A stretch of 64,000 nt of DNA. Origin: Actinacidiphila epipremni (GTDB taxonomy: Bacteria > Actinomycetota > Actinomycetes > Streptomycetales > Streptomycetaceae). Below the pieces are notes generated by a model. That model saw nothing but the letters and a program-made list of their open reading frames with translations, made no database searches and had not been told where the DNA came from. The translations under genes were made by a program, and so were the position numbers. Shown here piece by piece: positions 36,251 to 45,136 of this stretch. The stretch lies in contig NZ_JAATEJ010000027.1 of NCBI RefSeq assembly GCF_012034175.1, positions 62,001 through 126,000 on the forward strand. Reading direction: 5' to 3'. Position 1 is the stretch's first letter, and each line of letters starts with the position of its first letter.

Positions 36251-36940
36251 GGGCGATCCCCTCCTTCGCGGAGCGCGGGGAAGGGAGGTGGTGCGGGTAC
36301 GGGGCGCGGGGGCGCACGGCAGGGCTCCTTCTCCGGCGGGCGAGGGGTGGCAGCCCCGGTGATGCCGGCCGGTGGTTCAGGGATGGGCGGGTGCGGTAGG
36401 GGGTGTTCGGAGGGACGTCATGTTGTACCTCGCGAAACGCGGTTTGGGAAATGGCATTTTCGGGTGTACAACGCGGCTGCGTAAATTCGGGAGCAGGACG
36501 CGGGCCGGACGATAGCACCGAATCCCGGACGCGCCCTGAATCAGCCCAGAACGGACAACGCGGACTTCATGCGGGGCGTTGACCTGCACCGCAGCTGCGG
36601 TTTGGCCGATCCGTGATCCATGGCTACGGTGCGACCCGTACACCGCAAGGCTTTTCCCGCTGACTTCTCTCGAAAAGCAGAGCTATGTATGGACTGTTCG
36701 ACCGGGGTGTGGTTTAACTGTCGGTCCCACCGTCCATAACGAGAAAGGCCCCCGGCGCTGAGAACGCCGGAGGCCGAAGCAGAAACCCCGCCCGCCCATC
36801 CCTGAACGGTCCGCCAGCACGCCGGGGCTGCCACCCCGCATGGCCCACTGACTAGGAGCTCTGTGCCCCACCTTACGACCCCGCGCCACCACCGCGCACT
36901 CCCCTTCGGCCGCCCGGCCCCGAAGGCGGGGTGCTGAGGC
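36251..36940. other. Control region of the integrative element (690 bp)
   Basis: The gap separates the leftward xis-int pair from the rightward replication genes and should contain both promoters. I see an inverted repeat, GTTGTAC (36422-36428) and GTACAAC (36466-36472), and AT-richer tracts near 36440-36480 and 36640-36720. No convincing gene is present. Short open frames here lack ribosome sites and coding character. Confidence 0.5.
36422..36472. promoter_or_regulatory. Inverted repeat, possible operator
   Basis: Seven-base half-sites GTTGTAC and GTACAAC are 37 bases apart in the divergent control region of the element. They could bind a dimeric regulator of excision or replication. No regulator gene for it is visible in the element. 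Confidence 0.35.
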
Positions 36941-37867
36941 ATGGCCCGGATACGCACGATCAAGCCCGAGGCGTTCGCCTCGGAGTCCCTGGCCGCGGTG
37001 TCCCTGTCGGCCGAGCGGACCTTCTTCGGCCTGCTCACCCAGGCCGACGACCACGGCCGCTTCCGCGACCAGCCCGCCGTCATCGCCGGACTGCTGTGGT
37101 CGCTGCGCCCCGACCACGGCCCGATCGGCGTCGAGGAAGACCTCACCCAGCTCGCCACCGCCGACCTCGTCTGCCGCTACGAAGGCAACGACGGCAAGCG
37201 CTACCTCCACGTCGTCACCTGGCACCGCCACCAGAAGATCAACCGCCCCAGCGGCGTCCGCGCCCCCGCCTGCCCCCACCACGACGACACCACCGGTGTC
37301 CGCGAGCCCTCACCGCGCACGCAGGGAACCCTCTATGAGGGTGCGGTGAGCCCTCACGGAGGCCACACCGAGGACTCGCGAAAGACCATCGAGCCCTCAC
37401 CGAACCACGAAATCCCAGGTCAGGACACATTCAGTGAGGCTTCACCGAGGACTCACGGAGGCCTCACCGAACCCTCGGCGAGCCCTCGTCATCCGGATCT
37501 AGGACCTAGGATCGTGGATCTAGGATCAGTCCCTTCGGGGCGCGCGAGCGCCCCCGCGCCCAGCCTCTCCGTCTCGGCGAAGCAGCTCCTCGACGAATAC
37601 GTCGCCGCCTGCGCGCACCGCCCGCCGGGGCAGTTCCTCGGACGCCTGGGCCGGACGGTCAACCAGCTCCTCGGCGAAGGCATCTCCCCGGACTACCTCC
37701 GCCCTGCCCTGGAGCGGCTCCGGGTCAAGGGTTTGAGCCCGAGCGTGCTGCCGAGCCTGGTCAACGAGGCCATGAACGCTGCACCTGCACCGGGCAACCC
37801 GCGCCCGCAGGACCGCGCGTGGACCAACCCAGCCGACGTCGAGGCCGCCTACGGCGGTGATCTGTGA
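36941..37867 (+). CDS. Replication/helicase-loader-like protein with N-terminal winged helix
   Basis: The 308-residue protein begins MARIRTIKPEAFASESLAAV, a pattern shared with phage and integrative-element replication proteins that have an N-terminal winged helix (TFFGLLTQADDHGRFRDQP, then TADLVCRYEGNDGKRYLHVV). Residues 110-210 are low-complexity and rich in Ser/Pro/Glu/His. The C-terminal 90 residues form helices (AKQLLDEYVAACAHRPPGQF). It overlaps the DnaC-like gene by 4 nt (GTGA), so the two are co-translated, as expected for a replication initiator and helicase loader. I have no exact family name. Confidence 0.65.
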   Translation: MARIRTIKPEAFASESLAAVSLSAERTFFGLLTQADDHGRFRDQPAVIAGLLWSLRPDHGPIGVEEDLTQLATADLVCRYEGNDGKRYLHVVTWHRHQKINRPSGVRAPACPHHDDTTGVREPSPRTQGTLYEGAVSPHGGHTEDSRKTIEPSPNHEIPGQDTFSEASPRTHGGLTEPSASPRHPDLGPRIVDLGSVPSGRASAPAPSLSVSAKQLLDEYVAACAHRPPGQFLGRLGRTVNQLLGEGISPDYLRPALERLRVKGLSPSVLPSLVNEAMNAAPAPGNPRPQDRAWTNPADVEAAYGGDL

Positions 37868-38559
37868 CCACCACCGCCACCCGCGAACCGAGCACCGCCG
37901 CAGGCGCGGTGACCCGCCTCGCCGCGATCCTCACCGCCCGCGGCATCGACCCAGACACCGTGCCCGCACCACCGGTCCCGGCACCGGTGACCGCGCTGGA
38001 GCTGGCCGACGCCCGCATCCCGCCCCGCTACCGGGACGCGGTGGCCGACCACCCACGCGTCACCGCCTGGGTCGCCGAGACCACCGCCGCGAGCAGGCCC
38101 GGCCCCGGCGGCACCCGCGGGATCGCCACCGGCCCGTCGCTGCTGATCGCCGGCCCCACCGGCACCGGCAAGACCCACCAGGCCTACGGCGCCATCCGTG
38201 GCCTGCTCGCCGCCGGTGTCCGGCTGCGCTGGGAGGCGACGACCGCCGCCGACTTCTACGCCGCCCAGCGCCCCCAACAGGGCAGCGACGCCGAGCAGCA
38301 GCTCTGGCGCCTGGCTCGCAGCCCGCTCCTGCTGCTGGACGACCTCGGAGCGGCCAAGCAGTCCCCGTGGACGGAAGAGCTGACCTACCGCCTGGTCAAC
38401 CACCGCTACAACCACCTGCTGCCGACCCTGGTCACCACCAACCTGCCCGTCGCCGAGCTGCGCGACGCCGTCGGCGACCGCGTCGCCTCCCGCCTCGCCG
38501 AGATGACCGACCGCGTCATCCTCACCGGCCACGACCGCAGAAGGCACCCCGCCGGATAA
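37864..38559 (+). CDS. DnaC/IstB-like ATPase (helicase loader)
   Basis: The 231-residue AAA+ ATPase starts at GTG 37864 and has Walker A at 97-104 (GPTGTGKT), Walker B LLLLDDLGAAKQS near 155, a VTTNLPVAEL sensor 1 strand and a C-terminal RVASRLAEMTDRVILTGHDRR with the arginine finger. Proteins of this type load replicative helicase or act in transposition. Next to the replication-like protein it most likely loads DnaB onto element DNA. Confidence 0.82.
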   Translation: MTTTATREPSTAAGAVTRLAAILTARGIDPDTVPAPPVPAPVTALELADARIPPRYRDAVADHPRVTAWVAETTAASRPGPGGTRGIATGPSLLIAGPTGTGKTHQAYGAIRGLLAAGVRLRWEATTAADFYAAQRPQQGSDAEQQLWRLARSPLLLLDDLGAAKQSPWTEELTYRLVNHRYNHLLPTLVTTNLPVAELRDAVGDRVASRLAEMTDRVILTGHDRRRHPAG

Positions 38560-38661
38560 CCGGCCCGGGCCGCCCCGCCCGCCTTGACGCCACTCTCCCG
38601 CCTTGCTTCTCCGCTGACGCCTGCCCGCGCGCGGTGGCAGAACCCACACCGGAGTTCCCGC

Positions 38662-39417
38662 ATGCCCCTGAACACCCCCGCCACAGCCCACCAGGCAACC
38701 GCCTGGGACCGCGCAGCCGTCGCGCTCCTCGGCGCCGCCGGCTGCACCCTGTCCTACGACGCGCTCCAGCAGATCGCCATCACCATCCACGTCCGCCCCG
38801 CCCTGACCTACCTCTTCCCCCTGGTCATCGACGGCTTCATCGCCTACGGAGTGCGCGCCCTCCTCGTCCTGCGCGACGCACCCTTCCGCGCCCGCCTCTA
38901 CATCTGGACCCTCTTCGCCACCGCCACCACAGCCAGCGTCTGGGCCAACGCCCTCCACGCAGTCCGCCTCAACCAGCAGACCCACACAACCGGCCTGCAC
39001 CTCGGCGACACCACCGTCGGCATCCTGTCCACCATCGCCCCGCTCGCCCTCGCCGGAGCCGTCCACCTCCACATCCTCATCACCCGCCACGACGCGCCTA
39101 TCACCCACGTCCCCGCGCCCCTCCCACCCGAGGCGCCGCAACTGGCCGAGCCGACGCCCGACGACGACGAAGCGATCACGCATGACCTGACGCCCGAGGC
39201 GAACCAGTCCCCCGACGAGTCAGTCCGCCGGATCGGCCGCCCGCCCAGCGCCGAACTCGACGAACTCCTGGCCCTGGTCCGCCCCGTATTCACAGCGCAC
39301 GAAAACCCCACCCGGAACGTGATCCGGGACCACATCCGCGCCGCCGGCCACACCATCAGCGAGGACCGCCTCACCCAGATCATGGCGACCCTGCGCCGCG
39401 ACCAGCACGGCCACTGA
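38662..39417 (+). CDS. DUF2637 membrane protein (Spd-like)
   Basis: The 251-residue protein starts at ATG 38662 with GGAG 9 bases upstream. It has four hydrophobic segments in residues 10-130 (AAVALLGAAGCTLSYDALQQ, then TYLFPLVIDGFIAYG and others), a Pro/Glu/Asp-rich linker, and a C-terminal helical domain (about 190-250) that could be HTH-like. DUF2637 proteins are found in actinobacterial integrative elements and plasmids and are related to spread proteins that help DNA move between hyphal compartments. Confidence 0.75.
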   Translation: MPLNTPATAHQATAWDRAAVALLGAAGCTLSYDALQQIAITIHVRPALTYLFPLVIDGFIAYGVRALLVLRDAPFRARLYIWTLFATATTASVWANALHAVRLNQQTHTTGLHLGDTTVGILSTIAPLALAGAVHLHILITRHDAPITHVPAPLPPEAPQLAEPTPDDDEAITHDLTPEANQSPDESVRRIGRPPSAELDELLALVRPVFTAHENPTRNVIRDHIRAAGHTISEDRLTQIMATLRRDQHGH

Positions 39418-39730
39418 CCGGAAGTCTCACCAGGTCGCGGGCGGACCAGTCACCCTGGTCCGCCCATCCGGTCATCCGGGCAGCCAGCAGGACCCTTCCC
39501 CGCGAATCAAGGCCACCAGTCCACACGCGGAACCACCGGACTGAGGAAAAGGGGGTGGGGTCACGGATACCCAAATCCAGTCCCGAGCTGGCTGCCGGGG
39601 ACCTTCTCACCCACCCCCTATGGCCGCGAGTCCCTCACGATCTCCGTCCGGCACTACCCCGCACCGTAACCGTCACCACCGACAACGCCCCGCCCTACCA
39701 ACACCCCACCTTCGAACGGAGATCCGACCC
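39418..39730. other. Gap before mob genes, with nested inverted repeats
   Basis: This 313-bp gap precedes the MobC-like gene. It holds the nested inverted repeats listed separately at 39550-39619 and is otherwise featureless. An oriT is expected in this position in mobilisable elements. Confidence 0.5.
39550..39619. promoter_or_regulatory. Nested inverted repeats, candidate oriT
   Basis: The outer half-sites AGGGGGTGGG (39550-39559) and CCCACCCCCT (39610-39619) are perfect complements 50 bases apart. Inside them GTCCC (39580-39584) and GGGAC (39598-39602) form a second pair. The structure lies just upstream of mobC-mobA. It could be an origin of transfer or a terminator for the DUF2637 gene. 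Confidence 0.4.
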
Positions 39731-40339
39731 GTGCACGACCAGCACCACAACGCCCCCACCCACCCCGAGCGGACAGCGACCAGTCCAGCCCCCGGCGGAG
39801 CAAGTTGTGCGCTGGGACACTCCCCCGTCGGTGGAGCGTCCCTGGCCGCAGCCTCCGCCCCGGGGGCGGCGCAGGACACCGGCCGCCGGGGGACGGCCGC
39901 TGCGGGGTGCGGGCCCGAGGGCGGCCCCGCACCAAGGACGAGCTCACCGCGTACGCGCCCGCAGCGTCGTATCCGCACGCGTCAGAACAAGCAGCGCGCA
40001 GCCGTCAGCGTCAGGCTCAGCACCACAGAGCGTGCCCATCTGAAAGCCGCCGCCGACCACACCGGTGCCAGCCTGGCCAAATTCATGGCCCAGGCGTCCC
40101 TGGCCGCAGCCCACGACGTCAACCGCGTAGCGGCGAACCTCCTCGACCTGCGCGGCACCATCCGCGAACTCGTCGCCGCACGAACCGACCTGGCCCGCGT
40201 CGGCAACAACGTCAACCAGATCGCCCGCACGGTCAACGCCGGCGGCGACCCGATCGGCGCCGAGGCCACGCTCCTCGCCGTCCGACACGCCGCCGACCGA
40301 CTCGAAGCGGCCGCCCAGGCTCTGACCGAGCGCGCGTGA
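39731..40339 (+). CDS. MobC-like relaxosome protein
   Basis: The 202-residue protein starts at GTG 39731 with GGAG upstream. The first 85 residues are low-complexity. Residues 88-200 carry the MobC-type domain: VSVRLSTTERAHLKAAADHTGA (ribbon-helix-helix-like DNA binding), then LRGTIRELVAARTDLARVGNNVNQIARTVN. MobC assists the relaxase at oriT. The stop overlaps the relaxase GTG by 3 bases. Confidence 0.78.
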   Translation: MHDQHHNAPTHPERTATSPAPGGASCALGHSPVGGASLAAASAPGAAQDTGRRGTAAAGCGPEGGPAPRTSSPRTRPQRRIRTRQNKQRAAVSVRLSTTERAHLKAAADHTGASLAKFMAQASLAAAHDVNRVAANLLDLRGTIRELVAARTDLARVGNNVNQIARTVNAGGDPIGAEATLLAVRHAADRLEAAAQALTERA

Positions 40340-42033
40340 TCCCCTCCATCCACAAGCCGGGCTCGAACTCGGCCGGTGCGATCGGCTACCTCTACCGAAC
40401 CGGCCGCGGCCACGAGGCCCACACCGACCCCCACCTCGTCGCCTCCTTCGACGGCCTGGCGCCCGACCCCGGCCGCAACCCCGCAGCGACGTTCAAGCAA
40501 CTGGCCGCCTACCTCGACCTGCCAGTCAAGGCCATCGATCCGGCCGAACGTCCCGACAAGCCTGTCTGGCACTGCTCAGTCCGCGCCGCTCCCGAAGATC
40601 CCGTCCTCACCGACTACCAGTGGGCAGACATCGCCCGCCGCATGACCGCCGCCACCGGCATCGCTCCGACAGACGACGACGGCGCCTGCCGGTGGATCGC
40701 CGTCCGACACGCCGACGACCACATCCACATCCTCGCCACCAAGGTCCGCCAGGACGGCGGCAAACCCCGTGACTCCTACTCCTACAAACGCGCCCAAGCC
40801 GAAGCCCGCCGCATCGAGATCGACTACGGGCTGCGCCGTGTCACCTCCGGCGACGGCACCGCCGCCAAACGCCCCACCCGCGCCGAAACCGAGAAGGCCC
40901 AACGCACCGGCCGACAGAGCACGCCGCGCGAGCAGCTCCGCGCCACGATCCGCACCGTCGTCGCCGTCTCCACCAGCCCCGAGGAGTTCTTCCGCCTGCT
41001 TACCGCCAGCGGCATCACGACCGAGGTCCTGCGGATGCCCTCCGGTGACATCCGCGGCTACAAAGTCGCCCTCGACGGCGACATCAACGCCGAGGGCCAG
41101 CCCATCTGGTTCGCCGGCTCCACCCTCGCCCCCGACCTGTCCTACCCCCAGATCCGCAACCGCCTCACCGCAACCGAACCGCCACCGACCGGCACCCGCA
41201 GGCCCAATCCCTGGCACCAGGCCACCGCCGCCACCGAACGCATCCCCCGCCACCTCGACCGACCCGACGACCCAGCCTCCCAGGCCCACATCACCGCCTT
41301 CGCCGAAGCCCTAGACGCCCTCCCCTTCTATGCACCCGTAGACCTGCGATCCCAGCTCCGCCAGGCCGCCCTCGACTTCGAACGCGCCAGCCGCTCCCGT
41401 ATCCAAGCCGACCACCAGCACGCCCGCGCCCTCCGCGGAGCCATCCACGCCATCGCCAGGCAACCCGTGACCAGCGATGGAGCGGCCGTCGCCGTGTTCC
41501 TCGACAGTGCCGTCCTCGCCCTGATCGCCATCCAGCGCTGGCACGCCGCCCGCCACCACGACCAGCAGGTCGAAGCCGCCCGCCGCACCCTCGCCAACCT
41601 CCAGACCGCCTACGACCAGGCCGCAGCCGTACCCCTGGCCGCCCTCGCCGACCGTCGTCCACCACGAGCAGCCGCTGAACGCCACGCCCAGCAAGTACAC
41701 GAATTCATCCCCACCCACGCCGACCGGATCCTCAACGACCCCACCTGGCCGGCCCTCGCCACCGCCCTCAGCGACGCCCGGACCGCCGGCCACGACCCCG
41801 CCCATCTCCTCCGCCAAGCAGCCGACCAACGAGCACTCGACGACGCCCGATCCCCTGCCCAAGTCCTCACCTGGCGCCTCCAACGCCTCACCCAGCGCCC
41901 CGCGCCGAGCCCCCAAGCCCAAGCAGCGATGGCCCGCAGCACACTTACGCACCAAGACAAGGCCCACTCAGCGCCTCCAATACCCCGGCCGCCAAGTGGC
42001 GACCCCATGTCCACCTACCGTCGCGGCCGCTGA
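40336..42033 (+). CDS. MobA-like relaxase
   Basis: The 565-residue protein begins at GTG 40336. Its N-terminal relaxase domain carries the metal-binding histidine motif HxxxHxH at H125, H129 and H131 (VRHADDHIHIL). The candidate catalytic Tyr is Y18 or Y20 (GAIGYLYRTG). The rest is helical and Ala/Arg/Gln-rich (about 330-565). It nicks oriT and leads single-stranded DNA into a recipient. There is no separate type IV coupling protein or FtsK/TraB gene in the window, so transfer would depend on other elements. Confidence 0.85.
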   Translation: MIPSIHKPGSNSAGAIGYLYRTGRGHEAHTDPHLVASFDGLAPDPGRNPAATFKQLAAYLDLPVKAIDPAERPDKPVWHCSVRAAPEDPVLTDYQWADIARRMTAATGIAPTDDDGACRWIAVRHADDHIHILATKVRQDGGKPRDSYSYKRAQAEARRIEIDYGLRRVTSGDGTAAKRPTRAETEKAQRTGRQSTPREQLRATIRTVVAVSTSPEEFFRLLTASGITTEVLRMPSGDIRGYKVALDGDINAEGQPIWFAGSTLAPDLSYPQIRNRLTATEPPPTGTRRPNPWHQATAATERIPRHLDRPDDPASQAHITAFAEALDALPFYAPVDLRSQLRQAALDFERASRSRIQADHQHARALRGAIHAIARQPVTSDGAAVAVFLDSAVLALIAIQRWHAARHHDQQVEAARRTLANLQTAYDQAAAVPLAALADRRPPRAAAERHAQQVHEFIPTHADRILNDPTWPALATALSDARTAGHDPAHLLRQAADQRALDDARSPAQVLTWRLQRLTQRPAPSPQAQAAMARSTLTHQDKAHSAPPIPRPPSGDPMSTYRRGR

Positions 42034-42211
42034 GCCGAGGATTCGAGCAGCAGCCTGGGCAAGGTCAGATCCCAGGAATGCCCCCACAGCACCTCGTCGG
42101 GCTTTGGCTAGGCGCCACGCTTACCCGGCCCCCCCTACCAGCACCGATCAGGTTGTCATCAGCCCACCCGGGCTACTGACGACCTGATCGGGCCCCTCCA
42201 GCGAAACCTCA
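42034..42211. other. Gap between relaxase and CRISPR array 1
   Basis: No gene is visible. Around 42152-42180 there is a block, GTTGTCATCAGCCCACCCGGG and following bases, that resembles a decayed CRISPR repeat, partly in the opposite orientation to array 1. I did not count it as a repeat. It may mark the trailer end or an att boundary. Confidence 0.4.
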
Positions 42212-43792
42212 GCCCCAGGCCCTCCTGGGCTGATGACGGCGCTGCGCTTCGTGGCGCCGTTCATGACGGCAACGAAGTTGCGAGCCCTCCCGGGCTGATA
42301 ACGGCCCAGGCCACGTCGACCAGGTCGCGCAGGTCCACATGTAGTGAGCACTCCAGGGCTGATGACGGCCCCTGTACCCGCACGCGAACATCCCGCGGAG
42401 GGCTTGTTGCGAGCCCTCCAGGCTGATGACGGTCCCAACACTGCCTGATCAGAGAGATATCGCCATGTCGTTGCGAGCCCTTCTGAGCTGATGACGGCGC
42501 ACCGGGTGTGTAGCGTCCACGGCGGGAGCGTCGCGTTGCGAGCCTTCGTGGGCTGATGACGGCCGCACACGGTCACCAGTGGCGGCCCGGCCAACACTTA
42601 TTGCGAGCCCTTCAGGGCTAATGACGGCGTCAGCGGTAGCGCCCGTGGTAATAGCGTTAGTGCGGTTACGAGCCCTCCAGGGCTGATCACGGCGCTGGTC
42701 CAGGTCGCCGCCGTCGCCGTTGCCTGGATGTTGCGAGCCCTCCAGGGCTGATCACGGCCCGCCATCCGCGACGTCCTCGACGTGCCCTCCGCGTTGCAAG
42801 CCCTCCAGGGCTGATCACGGCGGCGTTGGCTCTTGAGCGTCTCCAGGTAGCCGGAGTGTTGCAAGCCCTCCAGGGCTGATCACGGCTCGACGTCGACGCC
42901 ATCGAGCAGCACACCGCCGCCTGTTGCAAGCCCTCCAGGGCTGATCACGGCGTCTCCAGGAAGATCCGGCGGAGGGCGGTGCCCTAGTTGCAAGCCCTCC
43001 AGGGCTGATCACGGCCGTGCTGGCGCATCGCCAACTGCTCGCACTCTGCAGGTTGCAAGCCCTCCAGGGCTGATCACGGCAGGCCGCGGCTGGCGTCGCG
43101 CATGGCGCGCAGCTGTTGCAAGCCCTCCAGGGCTGATCACGGCCGCCATAGTCGGCTCCGGCCTCTGGCTCATGCACGTGTTGCAAGCCCTCCAGGGCTG
43201 ATCACGGCCCGCCGCTGTTCCAGGCCACACAGGTGACCACCCAGTGTTGCAAGCCCTCCAGGGCTGATCACGGCCCCAAGCCCGGGGCAACCATGCCATC
43301 TTCACCCGTTGTTGCAAGCCCTCCAGGGCTGATCACGGCCGGCCGCCCGGACTCCAGCGGATCCACCCTCACGGCGTTGCAAGCCCTCCAGGGCTGATCA
43401 CGGCCGCGGACCCGCAGCCGCTGATGGCGCCGCTCACGCGTTGCAAGCCCTCCAGGGCTGATCACGGCGCCACGGCCTTGCCCATCCCGAACAGGACGAG
43501 GGGTTGCAAGCCCTCCAGGGCTGATCACGGCCGGACGAGACGCACCTCTACGTGCTCCCCGAGCTGCGGTTGCAAGCCCTCCAGGGCTGATCACGGCTGC
43601 CTTCTTGGAGCACTGCGCCCCGTTGGCCGGCACGTTGCAAGCCCTCCAGGGCTGATCACGGCGTCCGCCCATATGGTGGGTGCGCAGTCCGCCACCTGGT
43701 TGCAAGCCCTCCAGGGCTGATCACGGCCGCGGGCCGGCAACCGGTGGGCAACCGGCGCTGCTCGTTGCAAGCCCTCCAGGGCTGATCACGGC
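42212..43792 (-). CRISPR. CRISPR array 1, 25 repeats, type I-B
   Basis: A 29-base repeat is transcribed leftward from the leader next to cas2. Repeat starts on the plus strand are 42212, 42277, 42341, 42406, 42470, 42535, 42600, 42665, 42730, 42793, 42858, 42923, 42987, 43052, 43115, 43180, 43246, 43311, 43376, 43440, 43503, 43569, 43634, 43699 and 43764. Spacers are 34-37 bases. The 16 repeats from 42793 rightward are identical. Reading from the leader, they begin GCCGTGATCAGCCCTGGAGG and end GGGCTTGCAAC. The older, left-hand repeats are degenerate and closer to the array 2 repeat. The repeat folds as AGCCCT-GG-AGGGCT. The Cas6-type 5' handle would end in GCAAC. Confidence 0.97.
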
Positions 43793-43887
43793 CCGACGGT
43801 AAAATCGCAGGTCAGAAGACCCTCTGCGCGCCTCCGCAGGTGCCATTCTGCAGCAGTGCATCGGTAATGCATCGCCGCAGGTCAGAG
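43793..43887 (-). promoter_or_regulatory. Leader of CRISPR array 1
   Basis: The 95 bases between the first repeat and the last codons of cas2 align base-for-base in length with the 95 bases upstream of array 2. Shared blocks in the transcription direction are CTCTGACCTGCGG (positions 1-13), GCTGCAGAAT (positions 34-43) and TTTACC-N-TCGG (positions 85-95). The block starts inside the cas2 stop codon. Leaders direct spacer insertion and array transcription. Confidence 0.8.
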
Positions 43888-44145
43888 GATGTCGCCGGGC
43901 CCGCCCAGCGGAACCCCGAGGGTCGTGGACTCGACGAACTCGGGGGACCGTGCCGTGTACGTCACGATGCTGTCGTAGTCAGGGTCGATCGCCGTGCCGA
44001 GGGCCGACATCAGGGCACGGTACTGCGCCGCAGTGAGCTCGCCCTGGAAGACGCTGCGCTGGGTCCAATGGAGGTATTTGCGGCAGGTCTTGAGGACCTT
44101 CGGGTTGCGTTCGACGGCGGTGTCGTAGACGAGGATCACGAACAC
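43882..44145 (-). CDS. cas2: Cas2 endoribonuclease
   Basis: The 87-residue Cas2 begins MFVILVYDTAVERNPKVLKT with the conserved Asp8. It shows the ferredoxin-like segments KYLHWTQRSVFQGELTAAQYR and DPDYDSIVTYTARSPEFVE. With Cas1 it inserts new spacers. Its stop codon overlaps the leader of array 1, and it begins 7 bp after the cas1 stop. Confidence 0.95.
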   Translation of the reverse strand: MFVILVYDTAVERNPKVLKTCRKYLHWTQRSVFQGELTAAQYRALMSALGTAIDPDYDSIVTYTARSPEFVESTTLGVPLGGPGDIL

Positions 44146-44152
44146 GGCCGGC

Positions 44153-45133
44153 TCACCACCAGGGCCGGAAGGGCTTGTACGGCGTGCCCTCCAGGCAGAG
44201 GCGGACGAGCTTGAGGGCCTCCAAGTGGATGAGCTCTTCGTAGGAGACCTGGCGCTTCAGGGTGCGGTGGTGGACGGTCGTCGCCAGTTCCTCGCGGACG
44301 AGGGCGGCGATCTTCTTGCGGCCGTCCTTGCTCAGCGAGGCGCGGCCGACGTCCGTCTCGAAGTCGCTCTGCTTGAGGTGCTTCTGCGCTGCCGTGCGCT
44401 TCAGAAGGCGCTCGGCGAAGAGGGGCTTGAAGGGCTCGGCCAGGTCGAGAGCGAGGGTGTTGCGGCGGCGGTCGGTGTCGGCGTGCAGGAAGCCGATGGC
44501 CGGGTGGAGGGGGGTGCTGCGCAGCGCGGTCAGGACGCGGGCGTAGACCAGGGAGTTGAGGTAGCTGACGAAGGCGTTGCCGGCGTTCGTCGGCGGTCGG
44601 CGGGTGCGGCCGTTGAGGCGCAGCCAAGGGGGGAGCTGGGTGTCCAGGACGGCCCACGCGGTACGGCGGAAGTTGCCTTCCTGGCCCATGAGCGCGTCGG
44701 TGTCCTCGCAGACGGGGACGGCCGAGCGAAGCGCGTCGAGAGCCGGGTCAAGGAGATCGGTGTCCAGGGCCCAGCGCAGGTTCTCGGCGGTGGTCAGGAC
44801 GAGGGAGCGGGCGACGGCCAGGCGGGCGGCGGGGTCGGCAGTGAGTTCGACCTGGCGGCGTACGACGCCGGCGGAGGCCATCGACTCCGCGGGCGCGAAG
44901 TGACCGGCGTGGTTGCCGTAGTGGTCGAGGACGTGGAGGGTGACGCCGTTGCGGCTCAGGAGCGACATCGCGGAGGTGTTGACGTCGACGTTGTCGAAGG
45001 CGATGAGGTCGCGGATGTCGGTGATCGGGATGCGTACCGGGCTGCCGTCGGGGCGTTCGACGCGGACGCTGTTGTCCTCGCGGCGGATGCGGCAGGGTTC
45101 GGTCAGCCAGTAGGTGCGGCCGACGGCGGCCAT
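44153..45133 (-). CDS. cas1: Cas1 integrase
   Basis: The 326-residue Cas1 is the spacer-integrase subunit. The metal-binding residues are E152 (ALMGQEGNFRR), H217 (GFLHADTDRR) and E233 (LALDLAEPFKPLF). Start is ATG 45133, 3 bp after the Cas4 stop. It forms the adaptation module with cas2 and cas4. It resembles type I-B Cas1 in length and motif spacing. Confidence 0.95.
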   Translation of the reverse strand: MAAVGRTYWLTEPCRIRREDNSVRVERPDGSPVRIPITDIRDLIAFDNVDVNTSAMSLLSRNGVTLHVLDHYGNHAGHFAPAESMASAGVVRRQVELTADPAARLAVARSLVLTTAENLRWALDTDLLDPALDALRSAVPVCEDTDALMGQEGNFRRTAWAVLDTQLPPWLRLNGRTRRPPTNAGNAFVSYLNSLVYARVLTALRSTPLHPAIGFLHADTDRRRNTLALDLAEPFKPLFAERLLKRTAAQKHLKQSDFETDVGRASLSKDGRKKIAALVREELATTVHHRTLKRQVSYEELIHLEALKLVRLCLEGTPYKPFRPWW

Positions 45134-45136
45134 GGG

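Noticed and set aside
36541..37282. Minus-strand frames across the control region and the start of the replication gene
   Set aside because: Codon use is poor and they overlap the plus-strand replication gene, which has a clear start and domain.
42152..42180. Block resembling a CRISPR repeat left of array 1
   Set aside because: Too degenerate and partly in the opposite orientation, so I described it in the gap entry only.
34369..42212. Search for a second copy of the tRNA-Gly 3' end as attR
   Set aside because: No convincing copy was seen by eye. The right boundary of the element stays undefined.
42598..43705. Open frames through array 1 with repeated protein segments such as DQPWRACN and AVISPGGLAT
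   Set aside because: They simply translate the CRISPR repeat every 63-66 bases and have no ribosome site.
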